From contig JAGWFT010000001.1 of NCBI GenBank assembly GCA_028867755.1, forward strand, positions 164,727-228,726: DNA of 64,000 nt. Direction: 5' to 3'. Below are positions 17,580 to 27,156 of the stretch, piece by piece. Position numbers and translations under genes: made by a program. The DNA is from Nitrososphaerota archaeon. Lineage in GTDB: Archaea > Thermoproteota > Nitrososphaeria > Nitrososphaerales > Nitrosopumilaceae. Each line of letters opens with the position of its first letter. Within the stretch, counting starts at the first letter, position 1. Below the pieces are notes generated by a model, which was given only the letters and a program-made list of their open reading frames with translations, was not told where the DNA came from and searched no databases.

Positions 17580-18733
17580 TTTGTTTCCTCTTGAATAATT
17601 TGATCAAGATTTTTTAGATTGACATCTACACCGTTTGATGTTCTCAGATAATATGCTCCCTTGACACTATTTGTAATAACAGAATCAACATCTTCTTTGT
17701 CTACAAGCGGAGTCAAACATATACAGCAATCATAGAGTATTTCTGCACCAACTCGGTTTAGCTCTTTGTCATGACCTAGATTTCTAATCTGTCCTTGTAT
17801 AGCGCGCGGGCAGAAAATCATGCAACGTTTTCTAAATGATCGTCCTTTTAGTTTAGTTGTCAGATCTGATATTTCCTCCAGTCCAAGTTGTGGACTTCCT
17901 AGTGCGATAACATCTCCTGATTCTGCCGTATTGAGTTCGTCTTTGACATTGTTCATTTCTTTATCATCAAAGTCTATCTTTTCTCCCTTTTTCCCTTCTC
18001 CAAAAGTAAACATGCCACAGCTTCCAGATGTTCCCATTCCTGCGCATAATGATTTACAGCTACGTCTGTCTAGTTCTTTTACACCAGATATGGCAACTGA
18101 GCTTCCTGCCTCCTTTCCCGCAAAATATCCCAACAAACCGTATGTCAATTCATCTTTCTGTTTGGCCTTCATTCGTATGGTAAGATTTGGTTTTCTACTT
18201 TCATCATCTCGCAAATCAGAATAGATACTCTTTCCAGTGAGTGCACTTGCTAGTGCACTGAATGCACTTTCTTTGTTAGTTTTTAGAGTAGAAATTGAAT
18301 TTGCATAAATGGCAGCGTTACTTTCTGCAAAAGATACTTGGGTGCCTTTTTTTGGGAGCTCAAAGATTTCATATGGTATGCAAGAAAAAGATGGTATTGC
18401 ACCCATCTTCTCATATGATTGTCTGATGCTCTGTTGTTTTTTGATAAATTCCTCATCAAGTTCAAACTTTGAAACACTATCAGAATCAAATCCCATTGGG
18501 TTTACAGTAGTTTTTATCTTAAATTTTGCATCTTTACTAAGATGTGAGAGAAATGCTTCACCTGCGTTTCCAATAGTATTATAATTAACTCCTGACAGAT
18601 GTGCCCATTCAACTGGAATAAGTTTGTCTGCTCCAGTAGCTTCTCCTATTGCCACAAGAATTCGATATGCTAGTGCAAGAGTTTCTCCATGTTTTCCATC
18701 AAGTGCTGCTGACTCTTCTTTTGTTAGCTCCAA
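17576..18733 (-). CDS. Aconitase X catalytic subunit (phosphomevalonate dehydratase large subunit)
   Basis: 385 residues. Formerly DUF521. Motifs: HGETLALAYRILVAIGEATGA, AHLSGVNYNTIGNAG, FSCIPYEIFELPKKG, and GLLGYFAGKEAGSS. Iron-sulfur cysteine candidates include FSCIPY, CGMFTF and DCCICLTPLVD near the C terminus. It forms one enzyme with the swivel subunit encoded directly downstream. Substrate assignment follows the archaeal pathway and is not directly visible. Confidence 0.88.
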   Translation of the reverse strand: MELTKEESAALDGKHGETLALAYRILVAIGEATGADKLIPVEWAHLSGVNYNTIGNAGEAFLSHLSKDAKFKIKTTVNPMGFDSDSVSKFELDEEFIKKQQSIRQSYEKMGAIPSFSCIPYEIFELPKKGTQVSFAESNAAIYANSISTLKTNKESAFSALASALTGKSIYSDLRDDESRKPNLTIRMKAKQKDELTYGLLGYFAGKEAGSSVAISGVKELDRRSCKSLCAGMGTSGSCGMFTFGEGKKGEKIDFDDKEMNNVKDELNTAESGDVIALGSPQLGLEEISDLTTKLKGRSFRKRCMIFCPRAIQGQIRNLGHDKELNRVGAEILYDCCICLTPLVDKEDVDSVITNSVKGAYYLRTSNGVDVNLKNLDQIIQEETK

Positions 18734-18766
18734 TATTACGATCTTGTTATAACAGATATAATACTT

Positions 18767-19447
18767 GTGTGGTCAATATTATATCAATTGGACAAGATAG
18801 AAAAAATTCTGGATGGAATGATAAAGACTATGGATACAGTAAAACCACCACGTATGACTGCATTACGACAATTACGTGAGGCTGAAAATGGAAGTCCTTT
18901 GAGCATACTTATTGGTACAATACTTTCAGCACGAACAAGAGACGAAAATACATCTATGGTAGTCAAAAAACTATTCTCCCAATACAAAACTGCACATGCT
19001 ATTGCCAAAGCAAGGGTCTCTGACATTGAAAAGATTATCAAATCTACAGGGTTTTATCATGTAAAGGCAAAGCGCATAATCGAAGTAGCTTCCATAATAG
19101 ATTCAAAATATTCTGGCAAGGTGCCACAAACATTGGACAAGCTAGTTGAGTTACCAGGTGTAGGGCGAAAGACTGCAAATTGTGTTTTGGTTTATGCATT
19201 TGACAAGCCAGCTATACCTGTAGATACACATGTGCACAGAATTTCAAATAGGCTTGGACTTGTCAAGACAAAAACCCCAGAGGATACAGAGATTGAGCTT
19301 ATGAAGAAAATTCCAAAAGAACACTGGCTCCGGATAAATGATACATTTGTTATGTATGGCCAAAACATATGCAAACCAATATCCCCAATGTGTTCAGTTT
19401 GTCAGATAAAAAAAGAATGCAATTTTTACAAGACTAACGCTTCTTAG
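18767..19447 (+). CDS. nth: Endonuclease III (HhH-GPD DNA glycosylase/AP lyase)
   Basis: 226 residues from GTG at 18767. A TTG at 18788 fits the TATA-like GATATAAT better and may be the true start. Repairs oxidised pyrimidines. The helix-hairpin-helix is VELPGVGRKTANCVLVYAF (~126-144) with the Lys of GVGRKTA as catalytic residue and Asp in VDTHVHRISNRLGL. The C-terminal 4Fe-4S cluster is C-x6-C-x2-C-x5-C (CKPISPMCSVCQIKKEC). Length is normal. The 3' end overlaps the next, convergent gene by 14 bases. Confidence 0.93.
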   Translation: MWSILYQLDKIEKILDGMIKTMDTVKPPRMTALRQLREAENGSPLSILIGTILSARTRDENTSMVVKKLFSQYKTAHAIAKARVSDIEKIIKSTGFYHVKAKRIIEVASIIDSKYSGKVPQTLDKLVELPGVGRKTANCVLVYAFDKPAIPVDTHVHRISNRLGLVKTKTPEDTEIELMKKIPKEHWLRINDTFVMYGQNICKPISPMCSVCQIKKECNFYKTNAS

Positions 19448-20120
19448 TCTTTATTAAAACACCAATCAAAACTCCAGTTACTCCAACTACAATAAATGGC
19501 ATATAGAAAATCGGATTTTGTGCAGGATCTCCTGAAACTATGCTTATAGCAACATTTCCTGAAGATACAGCTGGAGGATCAGAAGTTGAATCTAGCCCAG
19601 ATGCCGTAACGTCCCTTACTGTGAATCCTGCTATATCTAAATTATCAACAAGTACCTGCTGACCTATTGTTGCAGAGAGTCCACCATTACTAGAATGCTG
19701 TACTGTCACAATCTGACCTGGACTCCATCCTCCAGTTTTTTCCTCGTGAATCAAAAAGTACCCGTCTTCTGGAGTATTGACAGCTATCCATAATCTATAA
19801 TCTGGTGCTCCGCCCATCCCAACCTCGATGAATTTCTGTTCCTTGGGATCCTCGTAGAGTCTGATTATAGCATTACCATTTGGATTTGCATATGTCAGTT
19901 TATTTTCCATGGTAAGCTGCCAGTTAGTAACATGTTCATGTGGTAGCTTGAAAATAGTGGCGTTATCTCTTATAACATTAAATGCGTCAGAAGGTATCTC
20001 AACTGTGTCATAACGCACAGATTTGTTCATCGTAGATTCTTGAGCATATACAGGTAAAAGTGGTGTTACCAGTAAGAGTACAACAAGTATCAAGCTACGC
20101 ATGATATGAGATTGAATCAT
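19434..20120 (-). CDS. Exported protein with C-terminal membrane anchor, unknown function
   Basis: 228 residues. The probable start is the Met at 20102 (MRSLILVVLLLV), giving a compact signal peptide ending PVYAQ. The mature part (~30-195) looks like beta-rich domains with IVTVQHSSNGG and ends in a hydrophobic helix (FYMPFIVVGVTGVLIGVLI) plus KTKKR, typical of an anchored extracellular protein. I recognise no family. It lies 12 bases downstream of sat and could be co-transcribed with the sulfate genes. Confidence 0.6.
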   Translation of the reverse strand: MIQSHIMRSLILVVLLLVTPLLPVYAQESTMNKSVRYDTVEIPSDAFNVIRDNATIFKLPHEHVTNWQLTMENKLTYANPNGNAIIRLYEDPKEQKFIEVGMGGAPDYRLWIAVNTPEDGYFLIHEEKTGGWSPGQIVTVQHSSNGGLSATIGQQVLVDNLDIAGFTVRDVTASGLDSTSDPPAVSSGNVAISIVSGDPAQNPIFYMPFIVVGVTGVLIGVLIKTKKR

Positions 20121-20132
20121 TTCAATAAAAAT

Positions 20133-21263
20133 CTAGTCAACAAACGGATTATCCCAATTCATGAGGATCTTCGATACCTCTGGTCTAATCATATATTCTG
20201 ACGGGCTTTGTTTTTCAAGGATCATAGCTCTGAGTTTTGTACCACTAAGCTGCTCCTGAAATTCTGTCCCATGCGGACAATTTTTTTCACTTGCAAATGA
20301 CAAACATTTTTTGCAATAGAAAAAAGCAGGATAGAATATTGGCTCTATCCCAATATCAGTATAGTCATCAAATATTCTCTGTGAAGCAAATGGATCATAA
20401 TAATTTCCTACACCGGCATGATCCCTACCTATTATGATATGAGTACAACCGAAATTCTTTCTCATTATAGCATGATGAATTGCTTCTTTTGGACCAGCAT
20501 ATTGCATCTCGGTGTGTAGAGTAGCAAGATAGCATCGATTTTGTGGGTAGTAATATTTTATCAGAGTCTCATAGGCTGAGACTATCACTTCGTCCTTGTA
20601 ATCACCTGATTTTTTCTTTCCTATTAGAGGATTAACGAACAGTCCATCGTGAGTGTTCAATGATGTCTTTTGAAGCATCTCATGTGCAACATGTGGCACA
20701 TTTCTAGTCTGAAAACCGACTATTGTCTTCCATCCTGCCTTCTCAAATAACTCTCTTGTTTCTCTAGGGGTCTTTCTGTATCTACGAATTGTTGTTTCTA
20801 CTGGTCTTTTGATATAGTCAATTTTGCCCCCAACTAGAGATTCTTTCATTGACAGAGTTTTTGCTACTCCTGGGTGTTTTTCATCAATTGTGCCATAGAT
20901 TCCCTTTGCTGTTGTGTTTTTATCAAATGTATAGATCTCCTCTACATGTAATACAGCGAAATTTACACCGTTAACACTTAGGGCAGTATCTTTTGCATCT
21001 TTCATCTTAGTTGCAGTTTCTTTATCAACATCAAGTACTATTGGAATTGTCCAAGGAAGATCATTTGCCAATCTTCCCTTGGTAATTACTTTGTTAAAAT
21101 CCTCACGTAGAAGAAATCCCTCAAGTGGGCTGAAAATACCATCAGCGATATTTTCAATATCGCTTGCTAGATCAGCACTGACTGGTACTGAAAATAGATT
21201 GTCTTGGTTTTTACTTGTAGTTCTGTTTACTAGCTTACCGCCATGTGGTTGTGCAGTACCCAT
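20133..21263 (-). CDS. sat: Sulfate adenylyltransferase (ATP sulfurylase)
   Basis: 376 residues. Makes adenosine 5'-phosphosulfate from ATP and sulfate. Motifs: substrate loop [16 protein letters not shown] (~180-195, where many enzymes have QTRNPLHRAHE), [16 protein letters not shown] (~275-290), and a C-terminal region with cysteines [19 protein letters not shown] that may bind zinc, as in several archaeal and bacterial Sat proteins. It lies 17 bases downstream of cysH on the same strand, so the pair reduces sulfate through APS. Confidence 0.93.
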   Translation of the reverse strand: MGTAQPHGGKLVNRTTSKNQDNLFSVPVSADLASDIENIADGIFSPLEGFLLREDFNKVITKGRLANDLPWTIPIVLDVDKETATKMKDAKDTALSVNGVNFAVLHVEEIYTFDKNTTAKGIYGTIDEKHPGVAKTLSMKESLVGGKIDYIKRPVETTIRRYRKTPRETRELFEKAGWKTIVGFQTRNVPHVAHEMLQKTSLNTHDGLFVNPLIGKKKSGDYKDEVIVSAYETLIKYYYPQNRCYLATLHTEMQYAGPKEAIHHAIMRKNFGCTHIIIGRDHAGVGNYYDPFASQRIFDDYTDIGIEPIFYPAFFYCKKCLSFASEKNCPHGTEFQEQLSGTKLRAMILEKQSPSEYMIRPEVSKILMNWDNPFVD

Positions 21264-21280
21264 TCAAATTCACTAAAACA

Positions 21281-22000
21281 CTACTTTCCATGTTCCGCGT
21301 GCAATCCACATTCTTTTTGAGGATCTGTTTCCCACCACCAACGCCCTGCCCGTAATGGTTCCCCTGATTTGATTGCACGTGTACAAGGTTCACATCCTAT
21401 GCTAGGATATCCTTTGTCGTGAAGTTTGTTGTAAGGCACATTATTTTTCTTAATGTAATCCCAAGTTTGTTCCCATGTCCATTCGATTATAGGATTTATT
21501 TTGACAATATTGTCGTGTTGCGGGTCAATCTCAATGCTTTGGGCACTAGATCTGACTTCAGTTTGGTCAGCTCTGAGTCCAGTTATCCATCCATCTACAG
21601 TTGAGAGCATCTTCTTAAGTGGATGAACTTTTCTTATACCGCAGCAAAGTTTGCGATTTCCCATGCTTTGATAAAATAAATTCATGCCATTTACTTTAAC
21701 CATTTGTTCGACTTCATTAAAGTCTGGAAACATTACCTCGATATTTGTGTTATACTTGTTTCTTATCTCATCCATAACATCATACGTCTCTTGATTCAAT
21801 CTACCAGTATCAAGTGTAAAGATTCTAGATTTTGGGTTTATTTTCATCATCATATCAATTACTACAACATCTTCTGCTCCAAAACTTGATGCCATAGCCA
21901 ATCTAGGATGAAGGTTATCTAATGCCCATTTGAGGACTTCTTGTGGGGTCTTCAGTTTTTCGTTTAACTGCTGTATTTGGTCTGCAGTAAAACTATGCAT
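21281..22000 (-). CDS. cysH: Adenylyl-sulfate (APS) reductase, CysH family
   Basis: 239 residues from ATG at 22000. The upstream in-frame start at 22024 is disfavoured because a Shine-Dalgarno lies just before 22000. P-loop-like ASSFGAEDVVVI (~36-47). The paired CC in KLCCGIRKVHPL and CEPC in GCEPCTRAI are the 4Fe-4S cysteines that mark the plant/bacterial APS-reductase type. The catalytic tail is KECGLHAEHGK. Produces sulfite from APS. The partner sat is directly downstream. Confidence 0.93.
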   Translation of the reverse strand: MHSFTADQIQQLNEKLKTPQEVLKWALDNLHPRLAMASSFGAEDVVVIDMMMKINPKSRIFTLDTGRLNQETYDVMDEIRNKYNTNIEVMFPDFNEVEQMVKVNGMNLFYQSMGNRKLCCGIRKVHPLKKMLSTVDGWITGLRADQTEVRSSAQSIEIDPQHDNIVKINPIIEWTWEQTWDYIKKNNVPYNKLHDKGYPSIGCEPCTRAIKSGEPLRAGRWWWETDPQKECGLHAEHGK

Positions 22001-22007
22001 AAAAAAA

Positions 22008-22014
22008 CACCTCC
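22008..22014 (-). promoter_or_regulatory. Shine-Dalgarno of cysH
   Basis: GGAGGTG on the minus strand, seven bases before ATG at 22000. It decides the start in favour of the shorter protein and is unusual in a window dominated by leaderless-looking genes. Confidence 0.8.
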
Positions 22015-22086
22015 GTTTGGTCATATAATTATTTAGGTTGATCTTCTATTCTAGAATTATAAGTGAGCCAAGATATTGGAAAGAAA

Positions 22087-23211
22087 ATGAGTGAGAAAAC
22101 TGTACTGGTTGTTTTTCCGTCTGCTTTCTCACTAAATAAGATAGATGCCTTAGAGGTAAGTATCTCAAATATTCTCAAAATCAAAAAACAAAACTTCACT
22201 TGTATACGAAAGAATAGTTCAGTTATAGTGATAGAATCTAATGATCCGGTTCTTGCCTCCTCTGCAATTGGATCGCTTTTTGGTATTGATAAAATAGCTA
22301 TCGCAAAGGAAGTCAAGAACCAATTCAATGTAGTGCTTACTACAATTACAAATACAAGCATGAATTTGTTGTTGAAAGGAGAGAAATTTTACATCAAGAT
22401 TGAAGGAAAAACTACAGATTACTTGGCAAAAGATTTGGAAGTTGCAGCTACTACATCTTTAATTGAGAGATCAATTGATCTTCAAGTAAAACCTGGTTCG
22501 GAATCAGATCATACCAGATTACTTTACACATATCTTACAGAATCTCATGCGTATGTTTGCATTTTTGTAGATAAGGGATTAGGAGGTGCTCCATATAATT
22601 CTCAGAAGGAAACCATACTTTGCTGCATTTATGATGAATTATCTGCTATAACATGTCTGCAAAGTATCAAGATGGGTTTTGACCTAAAAATACTTGTGAG
22701 TTATTCTGATGATTCAGATCTTCTCAAGATATCTAAAATGATAAATAGAATATTACCGTCAATTGCTCAAGAAAAAATTATTCTTCAATTCTGTAAAATG
22801 CCAAAGATCCAAGATCTGTTAACAAAAATCTTGATAGTGACACATCTTATGACATCTATTGCGTCTTCTAGAAATATTAAACATATATCATTATCAATAC
22901 TGCCTTTTGCATTTCCAATATGGTTTATAGAAGACAATGCGAAGATTGTTTTACAGAAGAATTTGATGCCATGGCTCCCACTTGCTGGTATGGATTCTAG
23001 TATTATTGAAAATTCCAAGCAGATAGGATTAGAAAAATATCTTATAAATATAGAGAATCTATGTAAATCAAAATTTAACAAAAAAAACATTTCAAAGGAG
23101 AAAATTCAAAAAAATGTAAATGATGCATTAAAAAATCTTGAAATGGTATCACTAACTGTAGGACAAAAAAACGTGTATGATATAATCGATTCTTTGAGAA
23201 TGAATCATTGA
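22087..23211 (+). CDS. THUMP-domain, ThiI-like protein without the PP-loop motif
   Basis: 374 residues from ATG at 22087 (a GTG at 22063 would add 8). The N terminus and THUMP domain cover ~1-165, with FYIKIEGKTTDYLAKDLEVAATT. Then VDKGLGGAPYNSQKETILCCI follows the layout of ThiI, but the ATP-binding signature (SGGIDS-like) is replaced by YDELSA. The rest has the alpha/beta pattern of a degenerate PP-loop domain and a Lys-rich C terminus. tRNA binding is likely; 4-thiouridine synthesis is unlikely without the ATP motif. Family assignment is by layout and is moderate. Confidence 0.6.
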   Translation: MSEKTVLVVFPSAFSLNKIDALEVSISNILKIKKQNFTCIRKNSSVIVIESNDPVLASSAIGSLFGIDKIAIAKEVKNQFNVVLTTITNTSMNLLLKGEKFYIKIEGKTTDYLAKDLEVAATTSLIERSIDLQVKPGSESDHTRLLYTYLTESHAYVCIFVDKGLGGAPYNSQKETILCCIYDELSAITCLQSIKMGFDLKILVSYSDDSDLLKISKMINRILPSIAQEKIILQFCKMPKIQDLLTKILIVTHLMTSIASSRNIKHISLSILPFAFPIWFIEDNAKIVLQKNLMPWLPLAGMDSSIIENSKQIGLEKYLINIENLCKSKFNKKNISKEKIQKNVNDALKNLEMVSLTVGQKNVYDIIDSLRMNH

Positions 23212-23242
23212 GAATTTAAATGGGACTAATTTAGCTGCATGC

Positions 23243-24478
23243 ATGAAAAAGATAGGCGGGTTTATCAATCCGTGGGGTAATGGCCATTTCACCAGAATGA
23301 TGGCCCTTGACGATGCAATTCGTCAAAACATGAGAGAAGATGATCTTGACATTCATTATTCAAGTAGTGGAGAGATTTATCAAAAGCTTCTCAAGAAATT
23401 CTCTGCAAAAAAAGAAAATCTTCACAATATAACAATTCCTACACCCATTGATGGTAAATGTGGCCCAAGTATTACTTTATCTCTATTCAACATTCTCCTT
23501 CCTGTTGCAGGCAGACAACCTCTTGTTTCAGTGATGGCAAAATATCTAATCGCTGAAGGAAAATTGTATGATAAGCAAAAATTTGATCTTGTTGTTAATG
23601 ATGGTGATGTAGGTTCAAACATCATAGCAGAAAAGAGAAATGTCAAGTCCATCTTTATTACAAATCAATTCAGACCTAAACTTTGGGTATCACGATCCTT
23701 TTTTTATCCAGCAGTAATGTACATATCAAAGAAAATTGCAAAGGCTTCAAAGATAGTTGTTGCAGATTCCCCTCCTCCTTATACCATATGTGAGTACAAC
23801 CTCAACTTTCCTGAAAGATTAAAGAAAAAAATAGTGTATGCAGGCCATTTTTCAAACGGCACTACAATTAATCATGATACAAAGTCAGATCTGGAGAAAT
23901 TGATTGAAAATGTAGATAGTTTTGGATACTGGATGATAACTGGTAACAAGTCAACAAATAAGGCAACTTCCACCAAATATGAAAAGGTCTTTCATGCCAC
24001 TGAAATGAATAGTGAAAGGAGGGTTGTCTCACATGCAAAAAATGATTCTTCTTTGGATAAGGTACTTGGTAAGGACGGTAAGACGTACTCAATTTCTGAA
24101 GCTGTTGAGAAAAATATTGATTGGATTCAAATGGATGTAGGGTTTCTCTCTGAACAAGAAAAAGATACCGTTTTGAATTTGTGTAAATATGCTGTGATAA
24201 ATGGCTCTCATACTGCGATGGGAGAGATATTAGGTACAAAGGCAAAGCCAATCATAGGAATTCCTGTCTATGATGAACATACAAATCAGATAAAATGGGC
24301 TGAAGAGAGAAAACTTGGCATTCTTGCCACCAACATCAAGCAAACAGTGGGTGCGGTTTCTGAGATACACAACAACTACAACAAGTATCAGGAAAATCTG
24401 GTGGAATTTGCCAAAAACTATGATAGAAATGGAACTAGGAAAACTGTAGAGATAATTTCAGAAATGCTCGAAGACTAG
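23243..24478 (+). CDS. GT-B-fold glycosyltransferase, MurG/GT28-like
   Basis: 411 residues. The N terminus has the GxGH nucleotide-sugar transferase loop FINPWGNGHFTRMMALDDAI. The C-terminal domain ends with a donor-site-like stretch: CKYAVINGSHTAMGEILGTKAKPIIGIPVYDEHTNQIKWAEE, where a gate such as NGSHTAMGE precedes the nucleotide-sugar Glu. Related archaeal proteins are annotated as UDP-sugar transferases. The acceptor is unknown; lipid or surface glycan is plausible. It lies 31 bases after the THUMP gene. Confidence 0.75.
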   Translation: MKKIGGFINPWGNGHFTRMMALDDAIRQNMREDDLDIHYSSSGEIYQKLLKKFSAKKENLHNITIPTPIDGKCGPSITLSLFNILLPVAGRQPLVSVMAKYLIAEGKLYDKQKFDLVVNDGDVGSNIIAEKRNVKSIFITNQFRPKLWVSRSFFYPAVMYISKKIAKASKIVVADSPPPYTICEYNLNFPERLKKKIVYAGHFSNGTTINHDTKSDLEKLIENVDSFGYWMITGNKSTNKATSTKYEKVFHATEMNSERRVVSHAKNDSSLDKVLGKDGKTYSISEAVEKNIDWIQMDVGFLSEQEKDTVLNLCKYAVINGSHTAMGEILGTKAKPIIGIPVYDEHTNQIKWAEERKLGILATNIKQTVGAVSEIHNNYNKYQENLVEFAKNYDRNGTRKTVEIISEMLED

Positions 24479-24511
24479 AAAGGATTATAATTTTTAAAAT
24501 ATAATTTCAAA

Positions 24512-24582
24512 TTCTGGTACGCGGCATTTTTCGATGGGCGAACTGACCGAAGAGGGATGAAGACATAGACCGCGTACCAGAA
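24512..24582 (+). ncRNA. Small RNA or inverted-repeat element with 13-bp terminal stem
   Basis: Perfect inverted repeat TTCTGGTACGCGG (24512-24524) and CCGCGTACCAGAA (24570-24582) enclosing 45 bases that include CTGA and GGATGA, which resemble internal D'/C' boxes; no good outer C/D pair was found. A TATA-like ATTATAATTT lies about 25 bases upstream, so a plus-strand transcript starting near the left arm is plausible. It lies between the glycosyltransferase and a zinc-ribbon gene. It could instead be a leader of the downstream gene. Confidence 0.5.
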
Positions 24583-24611
24583 ACTAGCAAAAGCTTTTAT
24601 GGATAACTCTA

Positions 24612-24845
24612 GTGATCGCGTCATTGACTGAGTGTCCTGAGTGTGCATCCAGACAGATTCAAGTAGAAATGAAATTTGATCCTAACACAAAACACTTCAT
24701 TTGTAAAAAATGCGGATTGTTTGCAACCAGAGAACAAATAAGTGATATCAAATACAAATTAAATAAACGTGAAAAGACACGTGAAGATAAACACGATGAA
24801 TATCGCGACTGGTGGCAATCAAGTAAGAAAGAAAAGCAGAGTTAG
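24612..24845 (+). CDS. Small zinc-ribbon protein
   Basis: 77 residues from GTG at 24612 (TTG at 24624 is an alternative). A four-cysteine ribbon CPEC-x19-CKKC at ~8-35 resembles the RNA-polymerase/TFIIS-type fold, followed by a charged helical tail (Lys/Arg/Glu/Asp). A transcription or RNA-related role is likely by fold, but I do not recognise a named family. Eighteen bases separate it from the next gene. Confidence 0.7.
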   Translation: MIASLTECPECASRQIQVEMKFDPNTKHFICKKCGLFATREQISDIKYKLNKREKTREDKHDEYRDWWQSSKKEKQS

Positions 24846-24863
24846 TTAGAAAGGTGAGTAGAA

Positions 24864-25256
24864 ATGGTTAAAGAAATTCCAAAATGGGCACAAGATGAAA
24901 TAAAGAATGCCAAATTCGGTAAGCCGGAATCTCTTACAAGAACAGGCTACATACTTGAGATATATGATAAGGACATGAAAATAGACGCTCAGATTTACGA
25001 AGCTGTTGAGGATGGTAGAAAAATCATAGAAGGTATAAGTCTACCAAAGAAGACCAAGGCATCGGATCTTATGAAAGGAGTTGTCTATGAATTTACAATC
25101 AATGCTTACAAGGCGCCTTTAGGTAAAAAGCTCATAGAATTTCTCAAAAAAGAAATGGAGATTGACATGGATGCAATATACCAATTTGAACTTGCAGGTC
25201 TTGAGCTAATGGATGTTGATTCTGATTCAGCTAGCTCAGACGAATCAGAAGAATAA
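24864..25256 (+). CDS. Conserved small protein with acidic tail, unknown function
   Basis: 130 residues. A Shine-Dalgarno-like AAGGTGAG (24851-24858) precedes ATG at 24864. It is soluble, with mixed alpha/beta pattern (KPESLTRTGYILEIYD, YEFTINAYKAPLGKKLIEFLKKEME) and an acidic disordered end (DSDSASSDESEE). No signal peptide or membrane segment. It follows the zinc-ribbon gene and probably shares its transcript. No function can be assigned. Confidence 0.6.
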   Translation: MVKEIPKWAQDEIKNAKFGKPESLTRTGYILEIYDKDMKIDAQIYEAVEDGRKIIEGISLPKKTKASDLMKGVVYEFTINAYKAPLGKKLIEFLKKEMEIDMDAIYQFELAGLELMDVDSDSASSDESEE

Positions 25257-25266
25257 GGTATAGAAT

Positions 25267-26049
25267 TTAGTCTGCTTTTGATCTTCTAAAAATTGCACCA
25301 ATCATAGGATTTATCAGATATGGAAGTGTCTGTTTAAACCATATAGCAATTCTTACAAATTGAGGAACCACAATTTCAAGCCTAGGTGAAGAGGCAGCTC
25401 TTACAACTGCTTTTGCTACGGTATTTGCACTAAGAGCAGTGGTATATCTTGGCATCTTGCTAAATGAATTATTAAAAAAGTTAGTTCTTACCATTATAGG
25501 ACTTACGACTGTTATCCCAACGCCACTTCCTTTCAGCTCATGATATAGGGATTCTGAGAAACCCAGCATTGCAAACTTGGATGCACAATAACTAGCCATA
25601 CCAGGAATACCAAGACTTGCAGCTACAGAAGCTATGTTGACGATATGGCCAGATTTCTTTTCTAGCATTTTTGGCAAAAATACCTTTGTACAATATATCA
25701 TACCGAGATAGTTGGTTGACATTTGTGATTCTATTTCTTCTATTTTTAGGTCGTTAAAGTTACCATAAATTCCAAAACCTGCATTGTTGACAAGTATATC
25801 AATGGTACCAAACTTTTCCAAGATCTGTTTGCTCATTTGGATTACTTGATCCTTTTGAGATACATCACAAACGCATACAAGAATTTGAGTTTGATACTTG
25901 GTTAGTTCTCCTGCTACTTCCTCAAGCTTGTTCTTATCCCTTGAAACAAGTACAACAAAAGCATGCAACTTGGCAAATTTTGATGCAGATTCTCTTCCGA
26001 TTCCGCTTGATGCACCAGTTATTACAACTACTTTTCCTGAATAATTCAT
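25267..26049 (-). CDS. Short-chain dehydrogenase/reductase
   Basis: 260 residues. Rossmann nucleotide loop TGASSGIG (~11-18), structural NNAG (~89-92) and the catalytic Ser-Tyr-x3-Lys with YCASK (~157-161). SRDKNKL after strand 2 suggests NADP(H). The C-terminal region is long and hydrophobic near the end, like lipid or ketone reductases, but the substrate is not readable. It is downstream of the flippase-like membrane gene on the same strand. Confidence 0.88.
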   Translation of the reverse strand: MNYSGKVVVITGASSGIGRESASKFAKLHAFVVLVSRDKNKLEEVAGELTKYQTQILVCVCDVSQKDQVIQMSKQILEKFGTIDILVNNAGFGIYGNFNDLKIEEIESQMSTNYLGMIYCTKVFLPKMLEKKSGHIVNIASVAASLGIPGMASYCASKFAMLGFSESLYHELKGSGVGITVVSPIMVRTNFFNNSFSKMPRYTTALSANTVAKAVVRAASSPRLEIVVPQFVRIAIWFKQTLPYLINPMIGAIFRRSKAD

Positions 26050-26083
26050 AACAAAAAATAGGATTGTGAAAATAAAGTGCTTT

Positions 26084-27100
26084 CTATAGTGTTTTTTGAT
26101 TTTTAATACTTGGATATACGACCTTCATTAGAAATAGCCAACTTATCACAAGACCAACATGATAGGTTGCAATTCTCCAAGCTATAATGATATTCCACTG
26201 GAGGCTATCCTTTGTAGCCTCATACGTCAATGTATTCAGATGACCAAGATATGCCCATATAGCAAACTCGGTTAAACCAGAACCACCAATAGTTACCGGC
26301 AAGTTTCCTACTGCATTTGCAGCCATCGTAGCCATTAGAGAGTGAAGAAAATCTATGACATAACCTGCTCCATTAGCAATTATCATAAACGAAAGTCCGT
26401 AGAAAGACCAAGTTAATGCGGAGATCGCCATTGACACTACAAAGGCTTTTTTGATTTGTTGGTTATGTCGCGTTTCTCTACTCATATCACAAATTTCTTT
26501 CATCCAAAGATTGGTTTTTTCAATATACTGCAAAGAACGGCCTTTTCCTACTCTTGCAGCAACTTTTGAGATCCATTTTGGTACCTGAAATGTTCTTTTG
26601 GATGATAAGAAAAATAACGAAGCCCAAACTCCTGTTATGGGTAAACTGACTGCAAGTATTGCTATACCAACTACATACGCTCCATAAGCAAAGGAAAAGG
26701 CTGCTGCAGTAATAGCAAATATTCCAGATACCAAAACCTCTGTTACGATTTCTACAATTGTAACATAAGATGCCTTTCCAACTGGAATACCTTTCTTGCT
26801 TAACCACATGATTCTCACTAACTCACCACCTACAAAAGACGGGGTTGTTGATGTGACAAATTCACTTCCTATTCTTACCGAGATTGTTCTCCAGTTTACA
26901 TCTACTGGTCCCAAAAATTTCCTAACTAAATAATTAAATTTCAAACCTTGGGTAAACAGTTTACATGCCATAGCAAACGCGGCTCCAATGAATGGTATCA
27001 TTCCTACGGCAAGCAGATTTGCTAGACTAACGTTAAACGTGGCTGCAATAATCAGAAATGGTATTACACTTACAGGTATTGCTAATAACTTCCAATTCAT
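26084..27100 (-). CDS. LPG-synthase-TM/flippase-like integral membrane protein
   Basis: 338 residues from ATG at 27100. Longer starts (27139 and TTG 27214) would run into the promoter and coding region of the divergent GTPase gene. A TATA-like CTTATATTT sits about 25 bases upstream of 27100. Multiple membrane helices and the family motif SEFVTSTTPSFVGGELVR (~80-97), plus PVTIGGSGLTEFAIWAYLG near the C terminus, match the UPF0104/LPG_synthase_TM family. The substrate is unknown, probably a lipid. Confidence 0.78.
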   Translation of the reverse strand: MNWKLLAIPVSVIPFLIIAATFNVSLANLLAVGMIPFIGAAFAMACKLFTQGLKFNYLVRKFLGPVDVNWRTISVRIGSEFVTSTTPSFVGGELVRIMWLSKKGIPVGKASYVTIVEIVTEVLVSGIFAITAAAFSFAYGAYVVGIAILAVSLPITGVWASLFFLSSKRTFQVPKWISKVAARVGKGRSLQYIEKTNLWMKEICDMSRETRHNQQIKKAFVVSMAISALTWSFYGLSFMIIANGAGYVIDFLHSLMATMAANAVGNLPVTIGGSGLTEFAIWAYLGHLNTLTYEATKDSLQWNIIIAWRIATYHVGLVISWLFLMKVVYPSIKNQKTL

Positions 27101-27156
27101 AGCATGCTCTATCCATGGATGGAAATATAAGCTCAGCATAAAATAATTGATCAAAA

